A DNA stretch of 7,298 nt from NCBI GenBank assembly GCA_946479185.1, contig CAMLFF010000164.1, positions 1-7,298 of the forward strand, read 5' to 3'. Below the pieces are notes generated by a model, which saw nothing but the letters and a program-made list of their open reading frames with translations, did no database searches and had not been told where the DNA came from. The position numbers were made by a program, and so were the translations under genes. Source of the stretch: an uncultured Sphingobium sp. GTDB taxonomy: Bacteria > Pseudomonadota > Alphaproteobacteria > Sphingomonadales > Sphingomonadaceae. Shown here piece by piece: positions 1 through 5,650 of this stretch (its first letter is position 1; each line of letters opens with the position of its first letter).

Positions 1-744
1 GTCGCCTATCAGCCCAAGCTCGATCTCGTCGCAAACAAGATCACCGGCGCCGAAGCGCTCATCCGCTGGATCCACCCCGAGCGCGGCTTCATCCGCCCGG
101 ATCGGTTCGTCCGCGCAATCGAGGATGCCGGCCGCATCGAAAAGCTGACGCTCTATGTTCTCGAGCGCGCCATTGCTGATTTCTCGCGGCTTGGCCTCTC
201 GATTGCCGTCAACCTCTCCATGCGCATGCTTGGCAAAAATCGGCTCGAAGCGCCGCTGCGCGTGCTGCTTCAGACCTATAATATGCCCGCCGAGCAGCTC
301 ACGCTGGAGATTACGGAATCAGCCAGCATGACCGATGATCAGGGCATGGCCGAGCTGGAAGCCTTGCGCGCGCTTGGTGTGAACATCTCGATCGACGATT
401 ATGGCACGGGCCAGTCGACGCTATCCTATCTCAAGCGCCTGCCTGCGACGGAACTTAAGATCGACCAGAGCTTCGTCCGTCAAATAAACAGCAGCCGCAG
501 CGATGCCGTTCTGATCAACTCGACGATCAAGCTCGCTCATGAGCTGGACATGCGTGTGGTGGCTGAGGGCGTGGAAGATCAGCTGGTGCTTGAAGCACTC
601 GCCGCAATGGAATGCGACATCATCCAGGGCTATCATATCGGTCGCCCGGTCCCCATTGAGGACTTCATCGCACGCCTCGCGATCGCCCCTCCCACCGTTG
701 CCAGCAACAGACCAAAAGTCGTCAGCCCCAGCCGCGCAGCGTAA
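1..744 (+). CDS. EAL-domain c-di-GMP phosphodiesterase, 3' part (5' end outside window)
   Basis: The frame is open from base 1 to a TAA at 742-744, giving 247 residues of an EAL domain with no start in the window. EAL enzymes hydrolyse the second messenger c-di-GMP to pGpG. The signature elements can be read in order: YQPK at the N-terminus, EALIRW (the EAL motif), VNLS, LEITES, DDYGTG, ELKIDQSFV, EGVED and IQGYHIGRP. The acidic and Lys residues needed for metal binding and catalysis therefore seem present, and the domain is probably active. What lies N-terminal (GGDEF, REC, PAS or membrane segments) cannot be seen. The last ~25 residues, rich in Pro, Ser and Ala, form a tail beyond the domain. 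The gene ends just before a bidirectional terminator and is convergent with the next gene. It is probably not part of the stress operon. Confidence 0.93.
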   Translation, partial: VAYQPKLDLVANKITGAEALIRWIHPERGFIRPDRFVRAIEDAGRIEKLTLYVLERAIADFSRLGLSIAVNLSMRMLGKNRLEAPLRVLLQTYNMPAEQLTLEITESASMTDDQGMAELEALRALGVNISIDDYGTGQSTLSYLKRLPATELKIDQSFVRQINSSRSDAVLINSTIKLAHELDMRVVAEGVEDQLVLEALAAMECDIIQGYHIGRPVPIEDFIARLAIAPPTVASNRPKVVSPSRAA

Positions 745-764
745 TCCGTGTCCGCACCATGAAA

Positions 765-799
765 AAGGCGCCGGACCCAAGGGACCGACGCCTTCTTTT
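765..799. terminator. Bidirectional Rho-independent terminator between EAL gene and GlsB-like gene
   Basis: AAGGCG-C-CGG (765-774) pairs with CCG-A-CGCCTT (785-794), with a single C/A mismatch and a 10-base loop. The plus strand continues with CTTTT. The minus strand reads GCCTTTTTC after the stem, so it has its own T-run. It lies between two convergent genes and can serve both. Confidence 0.8.
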
Positions 800-818
800 A
801 GATTATCAGCAACGGCGA

Positions 819-1088
819 TTAACGCACGCTACCCCTGCGAACCAGGTTAACAATCGCAAGCAGCACGACTGCACCTAGCAGGGAAACCAGCAGCGTTGGG
901 ATTGAAAGCCCGCCCGAGGTAATAGGCGCAACGCCAAGCAATGGCGAAAGCAGAAGACCTGCCAGCAACGAACCAACGATGCCAACCACGATATTCAGCA
1001 ATATGCCTTGCTGAGCATCGGTCCGCATGATGAGGCTTGCAAGCCAACCAATCACACCGCCGACGATCAAGAGGATGATAAAGTTCAT
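819..1088 (-). CDS. GlsB/YeaQ/YmgE family small membrane protein (transglycosylase-associated)
   Basis: This is an 89-residue, almost entirely hydrophobic protein with about three membrane segments (roughly residues 2-20, 28-52 and 61-84) and a basic C-terminus (NLVRRGSVR). The N-terminal GGVIGWLAS followed by a short polar turn (MRTDAQQG) is typical of the family named transglycosylase-associated or GlsB/YeaQ/YmgE, and the length is the usual one. Family members are inner-membrane proteins often induced by stress. Their biochemical role is not established, and the family name does not imply enzyme activity. The ATG at 1088-1086 has a very good ribosome site, AAGGAG (1101-1096), 7 bases upstream. 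It is the last minus-strand gene after the response regulator, separated from it by 129 bases. It may have its own EcfG-like promoter. Confidence 0.9.
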   Translation of the reverse strand: MNFIILLIVGGVIGWLASLIMRTDAQQGILLNIVVGIVGSLLAGLLLSPLLGVAPITSGGLSIPTLLVSLLGAVVLLAIVNLVRRGSVR

Positions 1089-1117
1089 GCACCGTCTCCT
1101 TTGTTACTGACAGCAGA

Positions 1118-1141
1118 ATAGCTGGCAGCCAACTTAGTTCC
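1118..1141 (-). promoter_or_regulatory. Possible EcfG promoter upstream of the GlsB-like gene (degenerate -10)
   Basis: On the minus strand a perfect GGAAC (-35, bases 1141-1137) is followed after 16 bases by TATT where EcfG promoters have CGTT, so two of the four -10 bases match. The predicted start near 1110 would leave a leader of about 20 bases containing the strong ribosome site. The position is good and the -10 is weak. Confidence 0.4.
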
Positions 1142-1217
1142 GGTAGAATATGATGTTGAATGGAAGCGGGGGTAAAGAGGCTTGTCTATGAAGCCCTTCG
1201 GCTCCACTTTCAGCTGC

Positions 1218-1607
1218 TCAAGCAGTGGCGCCGCTCAATATGCGTCCGAGGTCTTCAAAACTATAAGGCTTCTTCAAAATCGGCATATTCTCGAAATTGT
1301 CCGATATAAGTGGAGCCTCGCCATAACCTGTCGCGAAGACGATCCGCGTGCCATGCTCGACCAGACGGGACGCAATCGGGATACTGTTCTCACCATCGCC
1401 CAACTGCAAATCCAGCAGCGCGAAGTCGAACCGCTCAGCGTCGATCAGCGCCAAGGCCTGCGCAACATTGCTCGCGACATGCACAGTCTCCACCCCAAGA
1501 TCCTGAAGCAGCGCTTCAGTGTTCATGGCGATCATCGCATTATCTTCAACCAGCAAGACCGTGTGTGGGATCGCAGGCAAGTCCGCGCCGTTCATGTCAA
1601 TTGTCAT
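1218..1607 (-). CDS. Single-domain response regulator, FAT GUY family (SdrG-like)
   Basis: This is a 129-residue receiver domain with no output domain. Readable features are the acidic pocket VLLVEDN (E21, D22), the phospho-acceptor Asp66 in LLDLQLGD, Thr93 in FATGYG and Lys113 in LKKPYSF. The RIVFATGYG stretch is the hallmark of the alphaproteobacterial FAT GUY receivers (PFxFATGY motif), which work with HWE/HisKA_2 kinases in GSR phosphorelays; Sphingomonas SdrG and Caulobacter MrrA are examples. It probably exchanges phosphate with such kinases and so modulates PhyR. I chose the ATG at 1607 because AGAAGG lies 5 bases upstream. An ATG at 1643 would add 12 residues but has its only purine-rich site 1 base away. 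It follows ecfG on the same strand with a 47-base gap and is probably co-transcribed with nepR-ecfG. Confidence 0.85.
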   Translation of the reverse strand: MTIDMNGADLPAIPHTVLLVEDNAMIAMNTEALLQDLGVETVHVASNVAQALALIDAERFDFALLDLQLGDGENSIPIASRLVEHGTRIVFATGYGEAPLISDNFENMPILKKPYSFEDLGRILSGATA

Positions 1608-1654
1608 GACCACCTTCTGACAGCCAGAGCGCGGCGCGTCCATGCCTTGCAGCG

Positions 1655-2242
1655 TTATGCGTTCGCCACTTTATCGAGATCGTCGAGCATCTCGGTGTGA
1701 GAAACCGACTGGCTCTTGGCACGAAATGCATTCGGACTATCGTCACTCAGCATATCTTCGAGGCTCCGCCGTGCGCGTGCGACGCGGCTCTTCATCGTGC
1801 CTACCGCGCACTGCGCAATATCTGCCGCTTCCTCATAGCTGAAGCCACCGGCACCCACGAGCAGCAACGCCTCGCGACGTTCCGCGGACAGGCGCATCAT
1901 GGCAGACCGAAGATCGCCCATATGCAGGCCATCCTCCTGCCCTGCCGCCTGACTGAGCAGCTTTTCCGCCATGTCCGGATCATAATCGCCACGGAACCGA
2001 TTACGGCGCGCTTCGCTCAGATACACGTTGCGCAAAATCACAAAGGTCCAGCTGCGGATGCTCGTGCCTGGCTGGAACGAGTTGCGCGCAGCCCAAGCCT
2101 TCAGCATCGCTTCCTGGACGAGATCGTCGGCATAATCTGGACGACCACAAAGACCACGTGCAAAAGCGCGAAGGTGCGGCAAGACTCCCGTTAATTCGGC
2201 GCGGAAGTCAAATTCGCCAGCGGGGCTAGGCTGCGTCACCAC
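1655..2242 (-). CDS. ecfG: EcfG-type ECF sigma factor of the general stress response
   Basis: This is a 195-residue ECF sigma factor with region 2 at about residues 19-88 (HLRAFARGLCG, DDLVQEAMLKAW, RSWTFVILRN) and region 4 at about 118-168 (RLSAERREALLLV, FSYEEAADIAQCAVGTMKSR, RARRSL). It directs RNA polymerase to GGAAC-N16/17-CGTT promoters and is held inactive by NepR. The downstream-of-nepR position, the overlap with nepR, and nearby phyR and GGAAC promoters identify it as EcfG rather than another ECF group. I chose the GTG at 2242-2240, 5 bases after a GGA. The next codon (2239) is also GTG and equally possible. An ATG at 2308 would overlap nepR by 83 bases. The start lies 17 bases inside nepR, which suggests translational coupling. 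A C-terminal tail of about 25 residues follows region 4. Confidence 0.93.
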   Translation of the reverse strand: MVTQPSPAGEFDFRAELTGVLPHLRAFARGLCGRPDYADDLVQEAMLKAWAARNSFQPGTSIRSWTFVILRNVYLSEARRNRFRGDYDPDMAEKLLSQAAGQEDGLHMGDLRSAMMRLSAERREALLLVGAGGFSYEEAADIAQCAVGTMKSRVARARRSLEDMLSDDSPNAFRAKSQSVSHTEMLDDLDKVANA

Positions 2243-2399
2243 TATTATCCAGCTTTCTGAGGAGCGCCGCAAAGTCGTCTGGAATCTTTTCATCCACGAC
2301 TTCGTCATACATCCGCCTCAGCCCTTCGGCCCAGACGGGTTTGGCGCGTGCCTTGTTCTGCGCTTGCTCGGAGGCGGGCTTTTCAGGCGTGCTGGACAT
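2226..2399 (-). CDS. nepR: NepR anti-sigma factor
   Basis: This is a small protein of 57 residues from the ATG at 2399. Residues 23-51 (WAEGLRRMYDEVVDEKIP then DDFAALLRKLD) match the conserved NepR core, two short amphipathic helices that bind either EcfG or the sigma-like domain of phosphorylated PhyR. The first ~20 residues are polar, Pro/Ala/Lys-rich and probably disordered, as is normal for NepR. The start is uncertain. An in-frame GTG at 2447 would add 16 residues (DFILDKFPRIG...) unlike the family, and neither start has a well-spaced ribosome site (AAAGG lies only 1 base before the ATG). It is the first gene of the nepR-ecfG-response regulator operon. A strong EcfG promoter on the same strand lies about 300 bases upstream, giving autoregulation and a long leader. 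Confidence 0.88.
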   Translation of the reverse strand: MSSTPEKPASEQAQNKARAKPVWAEGLRRMYDEVVDEKIPDDFAALLRKLDNSGDAA

Positions 2400-2701
2400 G
2401 CCTTTATCTGCACCGATGCGAGGGAATTTGTCGAGAATGAAATCCACGATTTTTCAAACAGCCTTTTGAGGTCAACATTAAGCCCAATCGTCGGGAATCT
2501 ACTGCTACGATAGAATTTTGCTGCGTCATCAACTTGCCACTGCTCGCAACATCCACACATTCTGCTCATGCCTAGCGATAGGCGCGGCGATCAGCTTGGT
2601 GTTGCTCTTCTCAATAGCGGTATCGAACGGTGCATTTTTTGGCTTTGCATTCAGTGCACTGTTCGACATCAAGGCAGTCCTTCCACATGTTCGATGGTGG
2701 G

Positions 2702-2726
2702 GGAACGATCCTTGCCTCAAAGAGTT
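2702..2726 (+). promoter_or_regulatory. EcfG promoter for the histidine kinase (one mismatch)
   Basis: On the plus strand, GGAAC at 2702-2706 is followed by 16 bases and AGTT at 2723-2726, one base from the CGTT consensus. The predicted start near 2733 leaves about 25 bases before the kinase ATG at 2758, a normal leader length. This supports both the promoter and the choice of start codon. Confidence 0.65.
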
Positions 2727-2728
2727 CC
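2704..2728 (-). promoter_or_regulatory. EcfG promoter for nepR-ecfG (perfect match)
   Basis: On the minus strand, GGAAC at 2728-2724 is followed by exactly 16 bases and CGTT at 2707-2704. This matches the EcfG consensus in full. Transcription would start near 2696 and run into nepR, giving positive autoregulation of the stress operon and a leader of about 300 bases. It overlaps almost completely with a plus-strand EcfG-like promoter. Confidence 0.8.
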
Positions 2729-2757
2729 GGGTTAGAGACGAGAGTTCAATTAAGTTC

Positions 2758-4425
2758 ATGGCGAAATGGAATTTTGGGGATCGGGCGAAGGGCCGGTTTG
2801 ATCGCTGGCTGCGAGATTATCCGCGCGCCACTCCCATCGGTGTATTCGTTACGGCCCTTGTCCTGGTCGGGGCGAGCGCCTTTTCGGTGGAATATGCCTC
2901 AGTGAAAACCGCGCGCGCGGCGGACGTCGTGCGTAGTGGTGAAATCGTCGCCGCAATCGAGCGGCAGGCCGCCACCAACAGCGCCTATTTTCAGGCAACA
3001 AGTGCGCTTTTGATCAGCGCGCAAACCGTATCCCCCGATTTCTTCCGCCAGTTCGCCGAGCGCCTGCGCCTCGATTATGACATGACCGGCGTCGTTGCGC
3101 TCGCATGGTCAGAGGCCGTGAGCCGCGGCAATCTGCCAAATCTCACCCAGCGCATGAACGATCTTGGCCACCCGAATTTCCGCGTCTCTCCCCAGCCGCC
3201 CGCCACGGACCGCACGATCAACGCCATCACGATGGTCGAGCCGCGCACCACCAGCAACATGAAATATCTCGGGCGGAACATGTATGCGGAAGCACGGCGC
3301 GCCGCTGCCATGGACCGGGCGCGCCGCACCAATTCTCTGGCAGCAACCGATCCGATCAAGCTGGCGACCGATGGCCAGGCCCCCGGCCCTACCGGCTTCG
3401 TCGTGTTCCTCCCCGTTACGGATGCCAATAGCGGACGCTTCAAAGGCTTTGTCGCTGGTGGCATTCGCACGGTTGATTTCATCCGCTCCGCCGTGAAGCC
3501 CGAGTTGCTCGAAACCGGCCAGATCGAGATTTTCGACATTACGCAAAAGGGTGAAGAGCGTATCTTCTCCACCACCAGCGAGGAGCGCCTCGGCGCCCCG
3601 GTCGAGCAGCGCTTCTCCGTCTTCGATCAGCAATGGGTTGTGCGCTATCACCCCATCAGCAAGCACGCGCTCTATCCGCTCACGCTGGTCGTGCTGATCG
3701 GCGGCATATCATTCTCGCTCCTGCTGCTCGCTTACATTCTCCTCGCGCAGCGCCGTAACGAAGACCTGCTTGCTTTGGTCGATGCCCAGGCCGCGCGGGA
3801 AGCCGAGCGTGCCGCGCTTGTTCGCGAGCTCAACCACCGGGTCAAAAATTCGCTCTCCAACGTCACGTCGATCATCGCCCTCACCCGGCGCAGCGCGACA
3901 GACATAGATGTGTTCGCCAACAGCCTGATGGAACGTGTGCGCGCGCTTGCCGCCAGCCACTCCCTGCTCGATGGCGCGGAATGGGGGCCCACGGATCTCA
4001 AGGCGCTAGTTGAGGCGCAGCTAAGCTCCCATGATCATGCCGCCGGCCGCATCATCACCGATGGCCCCAATGTCCTCATCTCGCCCAATGACGCCCTGTC
4101 GATTGGCCTCGCCCTCCATGAGTTGCTGACCAACGCGACACGCTATGGCGCATTGTTCACCGATGCCGGTCGGGTCTCGATCCACTGGCAGATCATCGAT
4201 GAAAATATGATCTCGGTGCTGTGGGAAGAGCAAGGCGGCCCCACCGTGAGCGAGCCGACTAAGCGTGGCTTCGGGCTCAACCTCATCCAGCGCGCCTTGG
4301 CGCATGAACTGGGCAGCCCGATCAAGATCGAGTTCCCACCGAGCGGGCTGCGCTGCGAATTCGCCATCCCCATGCGGGTGCCGAGATCCTTCCGGTTACG
4401 CAAGGAAGACCCCGCCTCCACTTAA
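2758..4425 (+). CDS. CHASE-domain HWE/HisKA_2 sensor histidine kinase (PhyP/PhyK-like regulator of PhyR)
   Basis: This 555-residue inner-membrane sensor has membrane segment 1 at about 24-44, a periplasmic CHASE domain at about 70-240 (VVALAW, MVEPRTTSN at 159, GFVVFLPV at 213, GFVAGG at 230), membrane segment 2 at about 304-330, a coiled linker and an HWE-type kinase core. In the core, His360 lies in ELNHRVKNSLSNV. The ATPase part has HELLTNATRYG (N459), the W489-E490 pair typical of HWE kinases, and GFGLNLI (G504, G506). All catalytic residues seem intact. Gene position, divergent from nepR-ecfG and convergent with phyR, matches that of PhyP in Sphingomonas, which acts mainly as a PhyR phosphatase, and of PhyK in Caulobacter. 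The direction of net phosphate flow cannot be read from sequence. I chose the ATG at 2758 because it lies just after an EcfG-like promoter. The 80-residue upstream extension to a TTG would span that promoter. Confidence 0.9.
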   Translation: MAKWNFGDRAKGRFDRWLRDYPRATPIGVFVTALVLVGASAFSVEYASVKTARAADVVRSGEIVAAIERQAATNSAYFQATSALLISAQTVSPDFFRQFAERLRLDYDMTGVVALAWSEAVSRGNLPNLTQRMNDLGHPNFRVSPQPPATDRTINAITMVEPRTTSNMKYLGRNMYAEARRAAAMDRARRTNSLAATDPIKLATDGQAPGPTGFVVFLPVTDANSGRFKGFVAGGIRTVDFIRSAVKPELLETGQIEIFDITQKGEERIFSTTSEERLGAPVEQRFSVFDQQWVVRYHPISKHALYPLTLVVLIGGISFSLLLLAYILLAQRRNEDLLALVDAQAAREAERAALVRELNHRVKNSLSNVTSIIALTRRSATDIDVFANSLMERVRALAASHSLLDGAEWGPTDLKALVEAQLSSHDHAAGRIITDGPNVLISPNDALSIGLALHELLTNATRYGALFTDAGRVSIHWQIIDENMISVLWEEQGGPTVSEPTKRGFGLNLIQRALAHELGSPIKIEFPPSGLRCEFAIPMRVPRSFRLRKEDPAST

Positions 4426-4450
4426 AGCCTGGCAGCTCCAACCGCATATG

Positions 4451-4489
4451 AAAAAGCCGCCCCGGGATCGAAGTCCGAGGCGGCTTTTT
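4451..4489. terminator. Strong bidirectional terminator between kinase gene and phyR
   Basis: A perfect 11-bp stem pairs AAAAAGCCGCC (4451-4461) with GGCGGCTTTTT (4479-4489). An inner CGG/CCG pairing (4463-4465 with 4475-4477) lies beyond one mismatch. T-runs on both strands let it end the plus-strand kinase transcript and the minus-strand phyR transcript. It lies 25 bases after the kinase stop and 25 bases from the phyR stop. Confidence 0.92.
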
Positions 4490-4514
4490 AGTGCGCAAAG
4501 ATGTGTCCGGCCGT

Positions 4515-5312
4515 TCAGCTCAGCGTTGCGGTCGATCCGAAGAAGGAAACCTGACCAATCGTCGCGCGCACGAACTCGTCGCTGAACGGCTTGGTGATCA
4601 GATAGGTCGGCTCCGGACGTTCGCCCGTAAGCAGACGCTCGGGGAAGGCGGTAATGAAAATGACCGGCACAGTGAACTTCTCGAGAATTTCGTTGACCGC
4701 ATCGATGCCCGAGCTGCCATCGGCAAGCTGGATATCCGCCAGCACAAGGTCTGGCCGATACTGATCGAACAGGCTCACCGCCTGCGTATGCGTTGCTGCC
4801 GTGCCAACCGGGTTATGGCCGAGCGACGTCACGATCTCCTCGATCTGCAAGGCGATGAGCGGCTCATCCTCGATGATGAGGACATTGAGGCGGCTACCCG
4901 TCTCGATTTCCGAAATCGCGCTATCGATGAGTGCGCGCACTTCATCCTCAGGGCAATCGAGCACCTGTGCGATCTCGGCTTCGGAAAAATCTTCCACCGC
5001 GCTGAGCAGCAGGGCCTGGCGCGCCAGCGGCGTCACCAGCTCAAGGCGGCTCGATGCGGTCGCGCTTTCCTGCGATCCACCGCCAAGCCCAGCCACTTCG
5101 AGTTCTGCCCCGGCAGTCGTGTAAATTTTGGAGAAGGCGGCAAACAGACCGACACGCGTTTCAGAAATCTGGCTGCGCAGGCCTTGATCGACCAGGGCAG
5201 CCTCAAGCAGTTCACGAACGAAACCGTCGCCCAGAGATTGGGAGCCGGTCAGAATGCGCGCGTAGCGCCGCAGATAGGGAAGCTGTTTTGCAATAAGGTC
5301 GGAAAACGCCAT
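4515..5312 (-). CDS. phyR: PhyR, general stress response anti-anti-sigma response regulator
   Basis: This is a 265-residue protein with an inverted response-regulator layout. An N-terminal sigma-like domain (about 1-135) starts PYLRRYARILTGSQSLGD, with an ALLLSAVEDFSEAEIAQVL segment resembling sigma region 4 but no longer DNA-binding. A C-terminal receiver (about 141-260) follows: LIIEDE (E148, D149), phospho-acceptor Asp193 in VLADIQLADG, Thr221 in FITAF and Lys241 in ITKPFS. Phosphorylation opens the protein so that the sigma-like domain captures NepR and releases EcfG. Length and domain order are as usual for PhyR. The ATG at 5312 has GAGG 8 bases upstream. The gene is convergent with the kinase gene and ends at a shared strong terminator. 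Upstream is only a degenerate EcfG-like promoter. Confidence 0.97.
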   Translation of the reverse strand: MAFSDLIAKQLPYLRRYARILTGSQSLGDGFVRELLEAALVDQGLRSQISETRVGLFAAFSKIYTTAGAELEVAGLGGGSQESATASSRLELVTPLARQALLLSAVEDFSEAEIAQVLDCPEDEVRALIDSAISEIETGSRLNVLIIEDEPLIALQIEEIVTSLGHNPVGTAATHTQAVSLFDQYRPDLVLADIQLADGSSGIDAVNEILEKFTVPVIFITAFPERLLTGERPEPTYLITKPFSDEFVRATIGQVSFFGSTATLS

Positions 5313-5380
5313 GTAACAAGCCTCATCTGCTAATCAAAATCATGCCGTAGCTGCAGCCCTGATAGCGGCAGCGACGGTCT

Positions 5381-5405
5381 AAAGCGCGTCGGATGTACAG
5401 TTTCC
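5381..5405 (-). promoter_or_regulatory. Degenerate EcfG-like site upstream of phyR
   Basis: On the minus strand, GGAAA (5405-5401), 16 bases and CTTT (5384-5381) match the EcfG consensus at seven of nine positions with the correct spacing. Transcription would start near 5373, about 60 bases before the phyR ATG. It could give weak EcfG feedback on phyR, but a match this loose can arise by chance. Confidence 0.25.
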
Positions 5406-5444
5406 CGGCACTTCCTCACAAGAATTTTATTTTTTGGAAAAATG

Positions 5445-5469
5445 GGAACCAACATGTTTGCCGGGCATT
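5445..5469 (+). promoter_or_regulatory. EcfG promoter for candidate small RNA (one mismatch)
   Basis: GGAAC (5445-5449), 16 bases and CATT (5466-5469) differ from the consensus by one base. Transcription would start near 5476-5479, a few bases before the first hairpin of the candidate RNA (5482). This tight fit between promoter and structure strengthens both. Confidence 0.6.
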
Positions 5470-5476
5470 TGAGCCT

Positions 5477-5598
5477 TTGTAACTGGCATCGCACCCCCCC
5501 ATTGATGCCAGTGATACATGGCCGGTTCCTGCCCTCCTCACCCCCCCAGAATGTGCGGGGACCGGCCAACTCCTCCAAATTTCAAATTTCCGGCCTTC
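5477..5598 (+). ncRNA. Candidate stress-response small RNA with two C7-loop hairpins (GsrN-like)
   Basis: Hairpin 1 is a perfect 9-bp stem, ACTGGCATC (5482-5490) with GATGCCAGT (5504-5512). Its 13-base loop contains CACCCCCCCA (5492-5501). Hairpin 2 is a 10-bp stem, GGCCGGTTCC (5520-5529) with GGGACCGGCC (5558-5567), with one G-U pair. Its loop contains the same CACCCCCCCA (5539-5548) preceded by CCCTCCT. A single-stranded CTCCTCC follows (5570-5576). C-rich loops like these can pair with G-rich ribosome binding sites. The Caulobacter RNA GsrN is known to be driven by the GSR sigma factor and to act through a C-rich loop, so this is a plausible functional counterpart. I cannot show sequence homology. 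The 3' end is uncertain, because no clear T-run follows hairpin 2. GGCCGG at 5520 could instead pair with CCGGCC at 5590-5595, before TTCT. Confidence 0.6.
5492..5548 (+). repeat. Direct repeat of CACCCCCCCA, one copy in each hairpin loop
   Basis: Two identical 10-base copies (5492-5501 and 5539-5548) each sit in the loop of a separate inverted repeat. The flanking stems are unrelated in sequence, so this looks like conservation or reuse of the loop rather than duplication of a whole hairpin. Confidence 0.75.
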
Positions 5599-5625
5599 TA
5601 CGCTCCGCTCGAAGCGCGTCGTTAC

Positions 5626-5650
5626 GGAACTATTCATGCGCCATCCCGTT
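5626..5650 (+). promoter_or_regulatory. EcfG promoter for the small membrane protein gene (perfect match)
   Basis: GGAAC (5626-5630), 16 bases and CGTT (5647-5650) are a full match to the EcfG consensus. The predicted start near 5658 gives a leader of about 32 bases before the ATG at 5690, with GGAG at 5679-5682 as ribosome site. Confidence 0.82.

Larger units (their letters stand above)
2448..2757. other. Divergent intergenic region nepR / histidine kinase
   Basis: About 310 bases without a convincing gene. The right end (2702-2728) holds overlapping EcfG promoters facing both ways. The remaining ~250 bases would form the untranslated leader of nepR-ecfG if the minus-strand promoter is used. 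Codon use in the open frames here is unlike the flanking genes (many rare A/T-ending codons). The leader also contains a 25-codon open frame on the minus strand (2688-2611) encoding four cysteines, whose reality is doubtful. Confidence 0.6.

Noticed and set aside
1986..2080. Plus-strand GGAAC sites within ecfG
   Set aside because: No CGTT-like element stands at 16-17 bases, and both lie antisense inside a coding gene. Other internal GGAAC sites (around 449, 3271, 3929) fail the same test.
1182..2194. Plus-strand open frames of 172 and 165 residues opposite the response regulator and ecfG
   Set aside because: Both are shadows of well-supported minus-strand genes. They show no motifs and no ribosome sites.
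2518..2757. 80-residue N-terminal extension of the histidine kinase from a TTG, including a hydrophobic stretch
   Set aside because: It spans the divergent EcfG promoters and has codon use unlike the rest of the gene. The ATG at 2758 fits the promoter and the normal kinase layout.
2529..2759. 76-residue minus-strand open frame upstream of nepR
   Set aside because: It would start upstream of the minus-strand EcfG promoter (2728-2704) and so largely outside its transcript. Composition is unremarkable and no family is recognised.
3075..3666. Minus-strand open frames of 166 and 185 residues inside the kinase gene
   Set aside because: They overlap the CHASE-coding sequence with no independent evidence.
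4491..5333. Long plus-strand open frame (280 residues) opposite phyR
   Set aside because: It is antisense to a clear PhyR, has an Arg-rich composition typical of shadow frames in GC-rich DNA, and shows no family motif.
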